64,000 nucleotides of DNA from Phylloscopus collybita (lineage: Eukaryota > Chordata > Aves > Passeriformes > Phylloscopidae): assembly GCA_027886175.1 (NCBI GenBank), contig JAJNNQ010000026.1, positions 26,492,001 through 26,556,000 on the forward strand. Reading direction: 5' to 3'. Position numbers and translations under genes: made by a program. This document shows positions 49,901-62,252 of this stretch, one piece after another (position 1 is the stretch's first letter; each line of letters begins with the position of its first letter). The notes below the pieces were generated by a model, which made no database searches, was not told where the DNA came from, and saw only the letters and a list, made by a program, of their open reading frames with translations.

Positions 49901-52792
49901 CTTGATTGCATCAGCTCAGCAAAGCACTTGGGTTAAAATTTGAAATTTCTATGCCATTAATAATTAATTACACTCTGTTCATTTCAATGTATTTCTGTAT
50001 GTCCTGCAAACAGAATGTAGTATTTCCTACAGTGTAGTTTTAAAAGGTAATCTTATAGAGAATGCATCATTGTGGGCACTGTACCTCAATCGAGCAGACC
50101 GAAGCACAAGTAAAAAAGTGAAAATTTTCACCAAAACCCACAAAACATTCCTCAGAGAGTAGCAGCATTTCAGATTCAGAACCAAAATAGATTTTTATAA
50201 GCTCATCTACGGAATCCTCCAGTTGTCTAAACAGTACTCCATAACCCAGGTTTTTAGAGCCAAATATCTTAGGGGGCTCAACTTTATGGGAAAAGAAACC
50301 AGGTGTGTAAACAATTGCATATTATATGTCTACCTGCTAAAGGTGATCTTTCTATGAGATAAGCTGTCACTGCTATCCATGACTGTGAATACTTAGACTG
50401 TGAAAATTTAGACCTCCCTTAATATGATACCTTTCAAATATAAACTATCTGGCTACTGGGAAGAAACACAGTAATTTAGAAAGAGTCACATCAACAACAA
50501 GTGATCAATCATCCAAGAACCCTCTCTGCAAGACAAAAAAAATGCCAAGACTATTCCAGTAATATTGGACCATTCAAACCATTCCAATAATGAGGACTAT
50601 GTTTCCAACAGCAGCAGATGATTCTGGTGCTAGAATCAAGAAAGTGTATCCTTTCTTAGCTGTGAGAGACCAAAGAGTATCTCAGTTGTAAGGCTGAAAT
50701 TATCCACTGATTGTGAAACTCTGAGCTCTGTGACTGCAGAGGACCTTAAATCTCAGCCTGAGGGGTTACGGGGAGCTTTCAAGTGTTGACATGTTTTTCT
50801 GAATCTTCAGAGAACATTATGCAGAAAATCAAACTGGTAATCCCATCAGATAAACCTTTTGAAAACTTTTTAATGCTTATACTTCTTGTTGAAGTAGAAA
50901 GCCATGGGCAGATCCAAAGACCAAAAGCAATAACTGGGAACCAGCCTTCATTAATGACTTCAAAGGACTTTGGATCAAACTCATTGTGACAGCAGGCTTT
51001 CTCCTGGTATTTTACCACTTCTATACTCAGCTTTATCCAAAGCAGGCAGTGAACTGAAAGGTGAAAGTAAAGCAAATGTTTTTTCTGATCTTGAAGGAAA
51101 TCTGAAGAAGAGTGTGAATCAGTTCTGACGTGAGCCGGCAAGTGTGAGAAAAGAGAAGATGTGAAGGGAATTGATGCATGATCAGTGGAAAATGAAGGAT
51201 AATAAAAGCAAAGTGCCTCTGCTGCAGATCAAGCTCCCAAGACAGTGTTCACTTAAGATCTGTTCCTTTCTGTGTCTGGAAGTAATTCTGAATTCTGCAC
51301 ATATATGGTGCTGTGTGTTGTGCAAGCCCAAATGTGCCTAGGTAACGGTTTAGTGTGAATGTCTCCATAGGAAAAAGAAAAACCAAAAACCCAAAACCCC
51401 CTCAAATCAGTATTACTTATTTTAATATTTTTTTATAAACCAACCTACCAGAGGTGGAAAATTAACTAATTATATGTAATATATGCAGTGTTCCGACAAC
51501 TGTGTAGTAGTAAGATCATTTATAGATGCATTTCATGACAGTGATGCTGCCAGTTATTCAGTTACTTATGAAGGTACCAAGAAAATAATTCATGGCTGAA
51601 AATCCTTGGAGTGAAATAGGAAACATATAGATAATTATAATGGCATTTTTCAGCAGAAACATTACATATCTTTTCCACAATTCACAAAACTTTTCAAAAA
51701 CCACATAATGTGTTTCCTTTGCTTTCTAGCTATTCAGCACAAATGTGGTTGTCTATTCCGTTCTAGTTAGCTACCTCCTTGGAAACCTACTGTGGAAAGC
51801 TAAAAAAGGATGTAATCGATATCCCCACATTCTGAATCCTGGGCTCTTACTGAGAAAGACACAGCTGAAATATTTAAGACGTGTTTTGAACCTGATTCTC
51901 TTTTGGAGTTGCAGTACCCATTGAGACTTAATTATTGTAAGGACTATCTATCTTTTCCATTTTCAAATATATGCTTACCAACCGCAGTCATGGTTGCTTG
52001 TCAGGAAAGGAGTATTGCCATGTATCATTATGAAATTAAGGACCATTTTCAAGGCGCCATTACAGGGGCACAAAAGCACGAGGGTGTGCTGGAAGGCAGT
52101 GAAATGGTGTTTGCTTCAGGCTGTCTGCAACCTCTCTCTTTTCTTTTTTGTCCCATTGCTACTTGTCTATTTACATCAGATTGTTCTCTGCTGTTTGTGA
52201 GGTGGGAGAAAGGGAGACAGGAGTTGGTGCAGTGCCCACCACAGGCTCTGGAAAATCAGGAATGGAAAAGGTTAAGTCAGCTAATTACCCACAGCAACTG
52301 GTTATGTTGGATTATAAATGGGAAGTTTATTACTAACACGTGTTTTGTTACAAGGGAACAGGAAGTGGGTTGTGCCCCATGCAGGGGCAAGCTGTCATGT
52401 ACAAGCATTGCAGACCATCTGACCAAACAGGAGAATCAGTCTGACAGGTTGAGAGGTAGCCCCAGTGTTTTTCCTTGCTGAAGGCAAAGTGCATGCTTGA
52501 CAAACATGGTAACCAGTGGATGCATCAATCAGAAACCACAGGGTGGAGATAATATGAGTGTAATCACAGTGAGGTCTAGATTTATTGACCCTTCAACTGA
52601 TTCACAGGACAGGCCTAATAATACTGAAAGCTACATATGCAAAGGGAAAAGGCTAGGACTCTTCTCCTGCTTCCTTTCATAGCTCATTTGGGTTTTTTTT
52701 AAGTAAAAAGGAAGGTGGAGATCAGAGCCAAAGACCTCCCCCACACCCCAATCTGGTATCTGAATGTTAAATCTTGCCCTGTTAAAGTCCCT

Positions 52793-53089
52793 TTAATCAA
52801 TTTTCTCCAAGTCACCTGTAAGTAGTACACATAACGTAAATCTCTTAGTTACGTCCATGCCTGAGGGCTGGAGGAACCTGGACTCCAAACTTGCCAAAAA
52901 TAAATCACTTAAGTGTTTTGTTTTTCCACTTGTTAAACTGCCATGATAATGTCTCTGTAGAAAAAAATGGCTACAGGACTCAATTTTTGCCTCTGTAGAT
53001 TCTGTAAATTTATTCAGCTTCAGTTCCTCTGCAGTCTCATCAGCTTCATCTGGAATTGCAATCTTCACCTCTTCGACCCCCCTCCCCAT
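52793..53089 (-). other. Unrecognised minus-strand frame, acidic N-terminal half
   Basis: A 98-codon frame whose first 40 residues are rich in Glu, Asp and Lys (EEVKIAIPDEADETAEELKL), giving a codon pattern that looks more like coding than its neighbours. The second half looks ordinary. No domain is recognised, no upstream promoter or clear splice sites were found, and a C-rich tract precedes the ATG. It could be a decayed exon, a retrocopy fragment or chance. I do not call it a gene. Confidence 0.15.
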
Positions 53090-54368
53090 GCCTCCTCCTT
53101 AGCTCTGCTGTTCTTCTCTCCCAGACCCTCTGCCCGGCCAGGATTTCTCATGTCAGCAGTGGGTGTGTTTTTGTATTTTTTTTTAAATTTATTTTATTTT
53201 TGGTTTTTCCCTTCTTTCTTCCCCTATAGTACTCTTCATATTTCATTTTACATCCTGATTTCCTTCAAGTACCTTTGGGAACCCCCAGGCTTGTCACTCA
53301 TGGAAAACAGATTGTACTGAGAATAAAGCACAGGCTAGGACAGGGCAGCAGAGGAAAGACATCTGATGAGGAAAATGCTGGCCCAGAGTCCTGAAGAAAC
53401 CACAGAGCAGCATTAACATTTCCAGGCAGCTGGCTCAGCAGTGATGTAGTCTCCTACTGGTTAAGCAGTAGTCACTTTCAGTGCTCTGGGAGCACTGTGC
53501 TCCACAGGAATGAAGGGAGTAACAGGATAGCAGTGCTATGAAAAACATGTGCTTGCTTTGCTTGTGGTCAATGCAGGAGGCACAAAGCATGGCTCAAAAA
53601 AATTCCTCTGTAGCACCTTCTCCTGGTCCATCTGAGGAAAAACTGCAGCCAGCAGAAGTTCAGAAGAGAATAAGGACCCTGGAGTCTCTCCAGAGGCAAG
53701 GAACATACTTGTAGCTGTTGAGCCTGCGTGGCCATCAGCATCTTCATGGTGGTGAATGTTCAATGGCAATTATGATACATGTGTAAACAAGCCACACTGC
53801 CGTGAACATCAGCTGAAGGCATATTCACATGCTGACAGATGCAGCCTGCAGCCACTTGCAGTTTATAGCCATGGACAAATAGTGTAGACAAACTGGATCT
53901 GATTTTTCTCACTTGATCTGTTGAATTAGCAGTTTTGTGCTGCTGTAAAGGAAAGACCTGCAGTGTCTTGACAGGTTTAATTGAGGACAGTCTGTGTTTA
54001 AAGCAATTGGTCAGCCCATGCTTTGGGCTCTGTGCCTGCACAGGGGCAAATGAGGATGCCAAACCCTCCTTCTCTGAACACTGGCCTTTCCATGTGCATT
54101 GTCTCTGACCTTGTGTCCAGGCATACAATGAAAAATGGGCAAAGGCAGCTTACCAGTGCAGCCTCTCTCAGTTAAAAGGCCGTCAGGGGTGGATACAGTT
54201 ATGATGTTAGTGTGGAACAGACACTCATTGTCTTACTTCACAAAATATGCACTCTACCAGAAAATGATAGCAGGAGCCTGCAACTCATTTGTTCTCATAC
54301 TGCCAGCAAGTAAAGTCACTGACCCTAGGGGAAAGAGCATGAAGGGCAAAAATCTTCCTCTGAAGATA

Positions 54369-54392
54369 GGAAAGAGCAGAGGAAAGAGCAGA
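54369..54392. repeat. 12-bp perfect tandem duplication
   Basis: GGAAAGAGCAGA occurs twice in succession (54369-54380 and 54381-54392). Confidence 0.85.
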
Positions 54393-56649
54393 GGGTGTTT
54401 GGGGATGTCTGTACTGCTGTGAGCCAAAGCTGGATGAGGACAGTGGTGGATTTCATGTTAAGTTGAAGCACACACAGAAGCATGACATATCATACAATAC
54501 TTTAAGGTGCTGCCTAAATACTGTAGTGTTAAAAAACCCCCAGTGTTTCTGTCTCATGGAAATCTTCTGTTGTAGAATATTTTGTGCTACTTACCATATT
54601 TCTAAAAGTTTTGCTCTTCTGTTGCAGAATGGGAAGTGACAAAGCACCTTCTGTGCTGCTTCATAATCCTACCAGGAAGTTTCAAGTACAACATCTGTTT
54701 AAAGCAGCATCAATACAGGATGAGAACTAACACTCTAGAAGGGAAGAGATTAAGTGTGTTTGAACTTATTTGTTTCATGTTTCTTTTCCTTGTTTGAGCT
54801 TTTCCTACAAGCTTCTATGCTCTCTTTATTTGCAGCCAACCATAAAACTCTCCAGGTGATCCAAAAGCTTTGAAGGTAGGATTTTCAGGGATAGAGTTTA
54901 ATTGCTTATAAAACCTCCATGCACACGTTGAGAGCTCAGGAATCCTCCTACAGGCTCACCATCAAAATCCTGTTTGATTATATTTGTCAGCTTTCCTGGT
55001 AATATCACATGCTCACTTTAATTACTTAATTAGAGGACGAAACAAGAACTTACAAGAGAAGTGAATACATATTATTCTCGTGCTGTTTAAATATGAGTCA
55101 TTGATAGTGGCAAAAGACATGGAACAAGGTGTGAACACTCAGGCATGCAATTAGCTATCTTATGGAAAACCATCTCTGATGTTTCATGGCTTCTATTTTC
55201 ATAATATTTGTTTCACGTTTCTGTCTTTGAAGACAGACTTTTCACACAGCTGTCAGCATCTGTGAAAAGTTTTCTTTAAAGATCTAGTGGCTATTATGAC
55301 AAAAAATATTTTATTTGTGGGTCAATTTCTTTTCCTTTTTCTTATAAGAAGCAAACTTACAAAACAAGTTTATGAACCACACCATACAATGCTGCAGGAA
55401 GACATAAGCTCATGATCTAAAGGAATGCTGAGGCAAGCCCTTTGGGCCATTTTTCTGACCCAGAGTTCTCAAAAATTATGGTCAGATATGCCAGGAATTA
55501 TCTGTCAGTTGCAAAGGCTGATAAAAAAAATTAGCATGAAAATTATTTACTTCTAGTGTAGAGAAAAATACAGACATAAGATGTGCCCATTTGAAGTGAA
55601 TAGGTTTAAAATTGGGAGAAAATCTTTACATGGATGTAGTGGAAGATATGGAGATCAAGTTTTGTCTTCTGCACCACTACAGTAAATCCTGCTGCATGAG
55701 AAAGGTAAAATCCAGAATATATTACTGTCTAATGTTCTCTCAGTTTTATTACAAGTTTGTGCAAGTTAAAACTACTTTAAACTACATTTGGAGACTGAAC
55801 TGTATTGAGGATTGTTTCTCAAATTCCTTAAGTGAATACTGCTCAAAACCTCATCGTGGGTGATGAGTGAGTACAATACAAAACCTCATCATGCCCAAGT
55901 CTGAGGTCTACTTGAGGAAGCCATCTACAACAAATCATTTTCGCTTGGAAACTTGACTACATTGTTTTTTTGGTGCTTACCTGGTTGGTTGGTTTGGGTT
56001 TTTAATAGTTTACTTATTTTATCCAGCCAATAAAAATGACAGTTTTAATAATCTGTAAAGCTGTGGCATAGCATTGCATTGAACTTGTGGTAACACTAAA
56101 ATTTGTGTCCAGATACACCTCTGAATTTCTGAATTTCTCATGTCATTTGAATTTTGTGAAGTCTCCAGGCAAGACTGGGTATTGTTGGCACAAAACAAAG
56201 AAAGGACAGGAAAAAGAATAGAAGAAGTGCTTTAGAATCTTTTGCCCTTTTTTTTCCACCGTTTAAGGGTTTTACCCACAGTCACCATTTGATGTGGGCA
56301 CAGAAGGCTGTCCCCAGTCTTACACAGTTGTTTCTTACTTCTTGCTCTGCAACTTGCACCTTATATCCATGGTTTATCTGTAGGGATAACTCCAGATAAG
56401 TACTTCATAAGTAGGGAGGAGGGATATCTGGCTTATCTCCTGCTCCTTCGAGCCCTAGAATTCTTATGAGAGAGATCTAAGAATCCTCATACAGTCATTT
56501 ACTGTGCCTGCCATGCCTGGAAAATGTAAGCTTTGGATGAGGGTCATTAAGCAACAGCTTAGGGCTTGATGAGCATATTTGTCCTTCCTTACAGTGCTTT
56601 ACTGACCTACACTGCCTAGTCAAGGAGGCTTTCTCTGAGAGACTGCTTC

Positions 56650-56998
56650 AAATGCTGAGAGAGTTGGGGATTGGCCTGGAGGAGTTCCCAGGGATGCCTT
56701 ATTGTGGCTTTTCAGTACCTAAAGGCAGCTTATAAGAAACATGGGTACAGATTTTTTTAGCAGGGCCTGTTGCCATGGTTTAAAAATGAAAGAGGGAACA
56801 TTTAAATTACATGCAAGGAAGAAGTTTTTTATTATGAGCATGGCGAAACACTGGGACAGATTGCCCAAAAAGGTGATAGATGCCCCGTCCCTGGAAACAA
56901 TCAGTCTGATCTATTTGAAGTTGTCCCTGATCATTGCAGAGAGTGTGGACTCGGTGGCTGTTAAGGGTCCCCTCTAACTCAAACTATTCAGTGATTCA
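56650..56998 (+). mobile_element. CR1 LINE, 5'-truncated 3' end
   Basis: The CR1 blocks run in order: 'gctgagagagttggggattg', 'ttattgtggcttttcagtac', 'aggcagcttataagaaacat', 'tttagcagggcctgttgcca', 'gaaacactgggacagattgc', 'gatgccccgtccctggaaac' and 'tgttaagggtcccctctaac', ending 'aactattcagtgattcatga', a degenerate terminal octamer pair. About 17 bases are missing just after 'cctgttgcca' compared with other copies. The frame is interrupted, so it is a dead copy. Confidence 0.92.
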
Positions 56999-57904
56999 TG
57001 ATAAATGCACAAGACCTAGGAATGGTTGGTGTTCATTCAGTTTCTGATTGGTGGGTGGTTTATAGATTAGTTTGTGGTTGAATCCTGAATGATACAACTG
57101 GAAAATGCCTTTATTAGAGTAAATAGCAATGTGAGAATATGTAGAGGAGTGGTTTCAAATACTGCATTTATTTAGGGAGATGTAATAGATGGTTCCAAAG
57201 ACTGAAAAGAAAGGCTCAAAGCCCTACTCAGGATGATAAAGCTGCAACACAAGAGAAACTTTTAAAAGCCGGAGACAGGAGGTTGTGATGAAATAGTATA
57301 CAGAAACAGACAAAAAGAAGGGAATTTTAACTCCCAGTTCAGTTAGAAAAATGTATTTGACAGAAGTGTTGCCCCCAAACTGAAAAATGGCAGTCCCACT
57401 GTTTTTTTCAATGATCCCATCAATTTCCTTTGTGAGCATAAACCATCAAACACTACTCACAGTAAGGGTAGAAACCTTGATCAGAAAAGGGGGAAAGATT
57501 TACCAAAAGTCAGCACTCATTTCAAGTGTTTGGAAACCTGACAGAGGTCCCTATCCAACTTTCCACAATCCCAGTGGAAATCCTCTTTCCCAACTGATTT
57601 TATTGGGATCCAGACTGAGTATGTAGAGCAAAACTGGTGCAACCAAGATGGAAAGTTAGGGTTACATCAAAATTCCTGTAATCTGCAGCTTTTTTGGAAA
57701 GCTCGGTTAAAGTTTGTACCCTTCCATTGACATACACACTGAACACCAGCCAGACAGGACACTCAGACTTACCAACTTTCTAAATATTTCTTGAAACCTC
57801 TGGAATGTTTTGCAGAAGATCCAGGAACTGGAAAAATATAATCATGGATCTTCTTGAGGAAAAAAAAAATATATATATATATACTTATAATTATTTGAAG
57901 AAAC
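56999..57904. other. No gene recognised
   Basis: Unique AT-rich sequence ending in an AT run (57869-57883) that borders the CpG-rich island. Confidence 0.5.
57869..57883. repeat. Short AT dinucleotide run
   Basis: Alternating A and T following a stretch of nine A bases, immediately left of the CpG-rich island. Confidence 0.75.
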
Positions 57905-58145
57905 TTAAATTCGGAGCGATTGAGGGTACCGAAAAGTTGCTGAATGGGCAGAACCGCCGAGTGAGGTTCCAGGCAGAGGGAAATCAGAGCCAGACAACCG
58001 AGATGGAAGCTGCCGGGCTCAGCCGAGCTCTGCCTGGGTTCGCAAGCGCCGATCCAGCCATCCACAGTGCCATCTAGTGGGTCTGGCACGGCTCGGAACC
58101 ATTTCTTGTGCTCCTGGAAGCAGCTCCCAAGTCGGGTAACTAAAC
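57905..58145. promoter_or_regulatory. Short CpG-rich island
   Basis: About 14 CpG dinucleotides fall within 240 bases, while the surrounding kilobases have very few. The G+C content is also visibly higher. This is the pattern of a short CpG island that has escaped methylation-driven decay, as at promoters, enhancers or insulators; a young LTR would look similar. A CTCF-like motif lies inside at 58066-58080, and an AATAAA occurs downstream at 58220-58225. No gene start or retroviral LTR ends (TG...CA with duplications) were recognised. Confidence 0.5.
58066..58080 (-). promoter_or_regulatory. CTCF-like binding motif
   Basis: The minus strand reads CCACTAGATGGCACT, which fits the vertebrate CTCF core consensus CCASYAGRKGGCRSY at all 15 positions. 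It sits in the CpG-rich island. CTCF is a zinc-finger protein that anchors chromatin loops and insulators. Motif match is seen directly; occupancy is not known. Confidence 0.55.
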
Positions 58146-60388
58146 CAGGACTGATGGCTCTGTAGATTGAATGTCTGGGTACACTGATTTTCTCATTGGT
58201 ACTGTGAAGCATTGCTGCAGGAATAAATATAAGGCAACACACGATGTCAGGAGGATCCGAACTTACTGAGAACTGCATGAGACTGAGAAACAGCAGGGAG
58301 AAATACTCCTCAGAACTGTAGGAAATGACCTTAATAGGGCATATGAGGGGCTTTTTAAACCTTCAAAATGCAGAAAAAAGAAGCAAAAACATCCCTATCA
58401 CTCACCTCCCACCAGCACGTGGTGGGTAGAAGGGCAATTTTTTTTTTTTTCTCTCCCTTGCCTTTTATTCTCTGACACTGACCTGGGACAGCTGGGGCTG
58501 AAGACATTTCTCTCATGCCTGTCTGCTCTCTCTTGTTCTTGTAACCAGAGTTAGACTGATCACCATGATAGGTTCAGGAAAGAATTCTTCCACAGCTCTG
58601 AATAGGAAGGATCTTTGAATTTTTATTGAAAGTACAAAAATTCTGTTGTGGGAAGATGCCAAAAATATTTTCTACAGCTCTTTTTGTAGTAAAAGTCTGG
58701 GAATTATTATAAGATGTTGCAAAATACTCTGAGGGTTTTGCAGTGTGGGAAAGAGTAGACTTCTTTGATCCAGCAATATGTTACCTGGTTGTGGACAGGG
58801 AAAGGACTTGATGATTCATATAATCTCTTCTAGCCCCTTTTTCCTCCCTGGGAGCATGTCTGCTCTTCTTTTTCTTCCAAGGAAAGAAGAGTGCAAGATT
58901 TCATCCCTTGGGTCAGCTGCAGGCTGCTTTCTCTCTTTGTTTAGCACCATGAATTACTGCTGTCCACGACACAAGCATGTGAACTCACTGGGGGATGCAA
59001 AGCCTGGCCTTGCTTGCTGCGCAGAATGTGCTTAGAGATGGCTTTCAAACCGTCCTGAAAGTCTTGTTTGTGCTGAATAGTGGCCTGCCTCTTGAGACTA
59101 CTGGGCTTCAAATGTTCATGTTCCCTGCAATAAAAGCTGCCTGACACTTCAGGTCATAGTTTTCTCAGTATATGTGGAGAGGATCCTATAAGCAGATGGA
59201 GCAAGAAACAATGGCACATCAAAGGTACTGGAGGGAGACAAATGGTGAAAGAAACAAGTGGAAACTTCAACTTAGTGAAGGAAATACTTTTTTTAAGCTT
59301 TAATATGGCCTCAGCTTTACCTTTCCAGGATTATTGCCTGCATCGGCCATTTCTTTTTAAAGTATTTAAAGGAACCACAGATGGTCATTGGCTAAACTTG
59401 TGCATAGATATTTCTGTTGATTTTCTTCCTTAGCAAGCATACATTTCGTTCTTAATATAGCTGCAAGTAGAGGAACCTATTTTGTCCAAATAAAGAATAC
59501 AGACTTACCAAACTCAGAGTATCTAGTGTGACTTGATTCACATTCTGGTTTTAGATTCCAATTTTGTTAAAATGACATTGTGAATGCAATTAATTTGAAT
59601 TAATTATATGAAGAACATTGAAATGAGGACATAAATTCAAGAGAATTAAAAAGACTAACAGCTCAAATGCTTTTTCTTCTTCTGGCAAATATTCCCTACA
59701 TACCAGTAGTGATTCCCTATAATTCCTAAAAGAAGACTAAATCACTCCAGTAAGGTCTTCAATTGCAAATAGTTAAGAAGACATTGCAACCTTATAACAA
59801 ATCTGAAGTCCAGTGACAACTGTGGAAAGAACAAATCCAAGTCACAAAGGGAGGTTAATAGGACATAGGACTAAAGATATATAACTCTGCTAGTCAGTAT
59901 GTAAGCCAATAATTAAATAACGCATTGTGGTAAAATATGAACACTAATTAACCAATTAGCACTTTGTGTTCTGATGCAGGAAAAAAAAAAATCATAATTC
60001 TGAGCATGTGCCTGGTCCCTTTGAAGCAAATGGAAGAGCTAATTGGGGTCAGAGCCTCAAAATGGGGATTGTCCATTTATTCACTTCACTACCTCCTACA
60101 CAGAGACAGCTCGTGGCTCTCTGCCAGGTGATGTGTACTCACCAGTGGGATGTTCAGTCCCTTTCATTCTTTTGGGATCTTCTCCTCCTGTCCCTTAGCA
60201 TGCCTGTCTTTGCTGCTCTGTCTCACACTCCCCTTTCCTAAACCAGAACCCTCCTCATCTCTTCTCACCTCTTCCCTGAATTATTATATGAGTATCACCA
60301 CACGAGCAAATACCACTCATCCAGTGCCCTGGAGAGCCAATTGCTCAGTGACAGACCTGTCTCCACAGAGGAAATTACAGATGATCAG
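58146..60388. other. No gene recognised
   Basis: Mixed unique sequence with a T-rich tract at 58439-58452. Frames are at most 85 codons. I see no exon or transposon I can support. Confidence 0.5.
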
Positions 60389-60945
60389 TGTGCTAGGTCT
60401 GGTTGAAGTCCATTTTCCCACAGCAGCCCTCAAAACGCTGTGCTGTGCCTTGGTACCTGGAAAGGTGTTGATAACACACCCATGTTTTGGCTACTGCTGA
60501 GCAGTGCTTGGCACAGCATCGGCACTCTCTAACATTCCCTTCCACCCCCCCGCCACCAAGGGGCTGGGGGTGGGAAGGGACACAGATAGAACAGCTGACC
60601 CAAATTAACCAAAAGGATACTCCATACTGTATGACATCAGCTCAGATTAAAAAAACAAACAAACAAACAAAAAACCTACAGTGTTTGCCTTCTGGAGCAA
60701 CTTCTATGTTTGCCAAATCCCTGCTTCCTGGGGGTTCCTGTCTATACATTGCTTGCTGATGGAAGTAGAGAATATTTTTTCTCCTCTTATGCAGACTCAA
60801 ACTTTTGCTTTTTTCTCGCTTTAGTAAACTGCTTTATCTCAACCTACTATTTTTTTTTTCCCTCATCTTATTTTTCTCTCCCCTGTCATGCTGGGAAAGG
60901 GAGTGATAGAGTGGCTTGGCATCCAGCCAAGGCCAACCCACTGCA
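60389..60945 (+). mobile_element. Solo LTR, avian ERV family (plus), copy 3
   Basis: A plus-strand LTR of about 557 bp from TGTGCT to CTGCA. In sense order it shows 'ggtgttgataacacac', 'actgctgagcagtgcttggc', 'acagctgacccaaattaacc', 'ggatactccatactgtatga', 'tagtaaactgctttatctca' and 'gagtgatagagtggcttggc', and ends 'gccaaggccaacccactgca'. These correspond to copies 1 and 2, which lie in the opposite orientation. At the place of the usual TATAAA is an (AAAC)n expansion. I found no clear target-site duplication and no adjoining retroviral genes. Confidence 0.8.
60648..60676. repeat. AAAC microsatellite in the LTR promoter
   Basis: A run of A followed by repeated AAAC units. It lies where related LTRs carry their TATA box, so the promoter of this copy is probably disabled. 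Confidence 0.75.
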
Positions 60946-61287
60946 GTTTCCAAGTTTCCACCTTTCACCTATGTGAATCATATAGTTATCATCATTATTA
61001 AAATCAGAATTCATCACATGTCCTTCACTTGGAAAAGCTAAACCAGCCAAACCAAGCAAAATTTCCCCACAAGAAAACCAAAATAATGCTATCACAACAC
61101 AGTACAAAAATGGACAATTTACTCAAAATCTACCCATTGTTGCTTCACCACAGCTACAACAAAAATTCTCCATGATCATTCTACTCTCTAATATTTCTTG
61201 GTACTTGTTTTGCCCGTTACCACTCCCAATAACTATCCTCATCTCAAAATCCTTGTGGTTCCCCAGCATTTCCACCTAAAAGTTCAT
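60946..61287. other. Spacer between two facing LTRs
   Basis: About 340 bases of AT-rich sequence with no retroviral or coding signature that I recognise. Confidence 0.5.
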
Positions 61288-62250
61288 AATGGGATTATGC
61301 TGGCTGGGTGCCAAAGGCCCTCAATCACTCCCATCCACAGCTGGACAGGGACATAAAATGTAACAACAGATTCATGAGTTGAGATAAGGACTGGGAAAAA
61401 CAGGCTAGAATTAAACCTGTTGATCAAATTTATTTCTAACAAGGTTGGAGCACAAGGATGAGAAGTACAATAAGACTTTAAAAACACCTTCCCTCCACTT
61501 CTTCCTTCTTTCCAGCTCTACATCCTCCCCCAGCAGTGCAAGGAAACAGAGAATGGTCAGTTCATCACAGGTTATTTCTCTCACTGCTTAGGGAGAGGAG
61601 TCCTTCTCCTGTTCCACTGTGGGGTCCCTCCCATGGGAGACAGTTCTCTGTGAACCTCTCCAGTGTGAGTCCATCTCATGAGCGGCAGTCCTGCTCAAAC
61701 TGCTGCAATGTGGGTAACCCTTCCACGGACTGCAGTCCTTCCAGGACAGGCTGCTCCTGTGGGTGCCCCCTTCTCCACGGGCCTCCCATGGGGTCACAAC
61801 CTCCTCTCAGGCATCCACGTGCTCCAGTGTGGGGCTCCCCCACGAGCTGCATATCAATCTCTGCATCCCTGTGGATCTCTGCAGGCTGCAGGGGCACAGC
61901 TGCCTCACCATGGGCTGCACCATGGGCTGCAGGGGAATGCCAGCTCCAGTGCCTGGGCCATCTCCTGCCCACACCTTCTCCACTGGCCTGGAGGTCTGCA
62001 GAGTTACTCCTCCCACATGTTCTCACTCCTCTCTTCCCTGGCTGCTATTACAACTGTGCAATACTTTTTTCCCCCTTTCTTCTTAAATCTGTTATCACAG
62101 AGGTGTTACCACCATTTCTAACTGTCCCAGCCTTGCCCAGGGCACATCCATCTTTGGAACTGCCAGGGACTGGCTCTGCTGGACATGGAGGAAGCTTCCA
62201 GCAACTCCTCACAGAAGCTATCCCTGTAGCCATCTGCTACTAAAGCTTGG
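61288..62250 (-). mobile_element. Long solo LTR of a second ERV family (minus)
   Basis: A G+C-rich LTR of about 960 bp. In minus orientation its 3' end reads like 'gtccttatctcaactcatga', 'ccctgtccagctgtggatgg' and 'gggagtgattgagggccttt', typical of avian LTR ends. An AATAAA lies at 61429-61434 and a TTTAAG-type TATA position near 62083-62088. If both are used, the transcript leader inside the LTR would be about 620 bases, unusually long. The middle is made of repeated-looking phrases with 'ccatggg' and 'ctgcag'. Plus-strand frames of up to 235 codons here are shadows of this element. The 5' limit lies near a short tandem repeat at 62253-62297. Confidence 0.75.
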
Positions 62251-62252
62251 CA

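Larger units (their letters stand above)
49901..56649. other. No gene recognised; longest chance frames
   Basis: About 6.7 kb. The longest frame is 192 codons at 51903-52481 on the plus strand; it begins with an ordinary ATG, has no signal, membrane segment pattern or domain I recognise, and is about as long as the longest chance frame expected in a window this size. An acidic minus-strand frame (52793-53089) is listed separately. A 12-bp tandem duplication is at 54369-54392. Confidence 0.45.

Noticed and set aside
51903..52481. 192-codon plus-strand frame
   Set aside because: Its length is near the longest expected by chance in a 64-kb AT-rich window, it has no recognisable domain, and no promoter or splice signals support it.
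57769..58278. 169-codon minus-strand frame over the CpG-rich island
   Set aside because: It passes through an AT run and a G+C-rich patch with abrupt composition change; the translation has no domain I recognise.
61536..62243. Longest plus-strand frame (235 codons), Cys/Ser/Pro-rich
   Set aside because: It lies entirely within the minus-strand LTR, whose high G+C content removes stops; it is a shadow frame, and two other plus frames overlap it.
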